Source: CAZDBA01 sp965224765 (lineage in GTDB: Bacteria; Planctomycetota; Planctomycetia; Pirellulales; Pirellulaceae). Taken from it: 64,000 bases of DNA. The stretch is from positions 186,001-250,000 of the forward strand of contig CBDDAC010000029.1 in the NCBI GenBank assembly GCA_965224765.1, in the 5' to 3' direction. A program made the translations under genes and the position numbers. Under the pieces are notes generated by a model. The model saw nothing but the letters and a program-made list of their open reading frames with translations, was not told the origin of the DNA and did not search any database. Numbering within the stretch: the stretch's first letter is position 1; the number at the start of each line of letters is the position of its first letter. Positions 63,540-64,000 of the stretch are shown piece by piece.

Positions 63540-64000
63540 GTTGATGCATCATCTTCCTCCGGGCCTGATCATGGTATTGGGCGCGTTGCTTTTGGCCTTT
63601 GTCGGCAAACGATTTGCGGCGGCAGGAGCCGTACTGCTTTCCACCATCAGCCTGATCGTTTTTTGCCTGACGCCTCACAGTGAGTTCGGGCAGATCCGAT
63701 TATTTGAACAGACGCTCACGATGGTCCGAATCGATCATCTAAGCTTCATCTTTGGACTAGTGTTCCATCTGGCGGCCATCATGGCATCCATTTATGCGCT
63801 TCATGTTCAAGACACGAAACAACATATTGCCGCCATGATGTATGCGGGCGGCGCGATTGGGGCCTGCTGCGCGGGTGACATGATTACCTTGTTTGTTTTC
63901 TGGGAGCTCACCGCACTTTCCAGTGTGGTATTGATTTGGGCGACTGGGACTGAGCGATCTTACCGCGCTGGCATGAGGTATTTGATCATCCAAGTCGGCT
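63532..64000 (+). CDS. Further NuoM/NuoN/MrpD-like antiporter subunit (cut by window edge)
   Basis: The first 156 residues of another proton-antiporter family protein. AAGGAGG is placed well before ATG 63532. Helices such as LPPGLIMVLGALLLAFVGKR and AGGAIGACCAGDMITLFVFW precede the typical FWELTALSSVVLIWATG helix. The remainder lies beyond the right edge. This is the third large antiporter-like subunit in the cluster. Confidence 0.85.
   Translation, partial: MPELMHHLPPGLIMVLGALLLAFVGKRFAAAGAVLLSTISLIVFCLTPHSEFGQIRLFEQTLTMVRIDHLSFIFGLVFHLAAIMASIYALHVQDTKQHIAAMMYAGGAIGACCAGDMITLFVFWELTALSSVVLIWATGTERSYRAGMRYLIIQVG

Overview
The window looks like a chromosomal segment of a planctomycete, most likely Pirellulaceae-like (Rhodopirellula/Blastopirellula relatives). 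The grounds are family content: a DUF1501 Tat-exported protein next to a PSCyt1/DUF1549/DUF1553 cytochrome protein, an ECF sigma factor paired with a Ser/Thr kinase that has DWG instead of DFG, a large Bat/MoxR operon, a giant secreted Rhs protein, and dispersed palindromic repeats. This is inference from families; no rRNA or tRNA gene is visible.

Layout. 1-7.35 kb: a DNA-transaction cluster made of an XPB-like helicase (runs off the left edge), a SWIM zinc-finger protein with a histone-H1-like tail, a divergent SNF2 helicase, and a beta-class DNA methyltransferase with a GIY-YIG-like tail. 7.4-8.3 kb: repeat-rich and gene-free. 8.3-12.4 kb: the DUF1501/PSD1 pair, broken by four single-base homopolymer indels. 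12.7-21.5 kb: a six-gene Bat operon (MoxR, DUF58, BatD-like, BatA, BatB-BatC fusion, BatD-BatE fusion). 22-24 kb: a small membrane protein and heme A synthase (CtaA/COX15). 24-28 kb: an IS4/Tn5-like transposase gene split at its catalytic Glu codon by a 2.6-kb serine-recombinase element. 28.2-31 kb: the kinase/ECF pair. 31.1-32.1 kb: decayed genes. 32.4-36.6 kb: a SET-domain protein and an AsmA-like protein. 36.8-38.5 kb: a complete insertion sequence with 15-bp terminal inverted repeats and a 7-bp target duplication. 38.5-40.2 kb: non-coding and repeat sequence. 40.2-47.5 kb: the Rhs protein with a ParB-like C-terminal tip and a small probable immunity gene. 47.5-48.9 kb: minisatellite and palindromic repeats. 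48.9-54.5 kb: a secreted EEP-family phosphohydrolase, a VWA protein, and cysD-cysNC for sulfate activation. 54.7-57.5 kb: an IS66 element. 57.7 kb to the right edge: an Mrp/Mbh-like cation-proton antiporter operon, cut by the edge.

How it fits together. Two multigene machines are intact and translationally coupled (overlapping ATGA, TAGTG, TAATG or GTGA start/stop codons): the Bat operon and the Mrp-type antiporter. cysD and cysNC make PAPS from sulfate. The remainder is accessory: nested mobile elements, repeats, a toxin-like Rhs locus and a nucleic-acid-processing cluster.

The two most distinctive signals are (a) an insertion sequence whose target duplication equals exactly the 7-nt loop of a dispersed hairpin repeat, and (b) a serine-recombinase element seated at the catalytic-motif codons of an IS4 transposase, whose 469-residue frame is restored when the element is removed.
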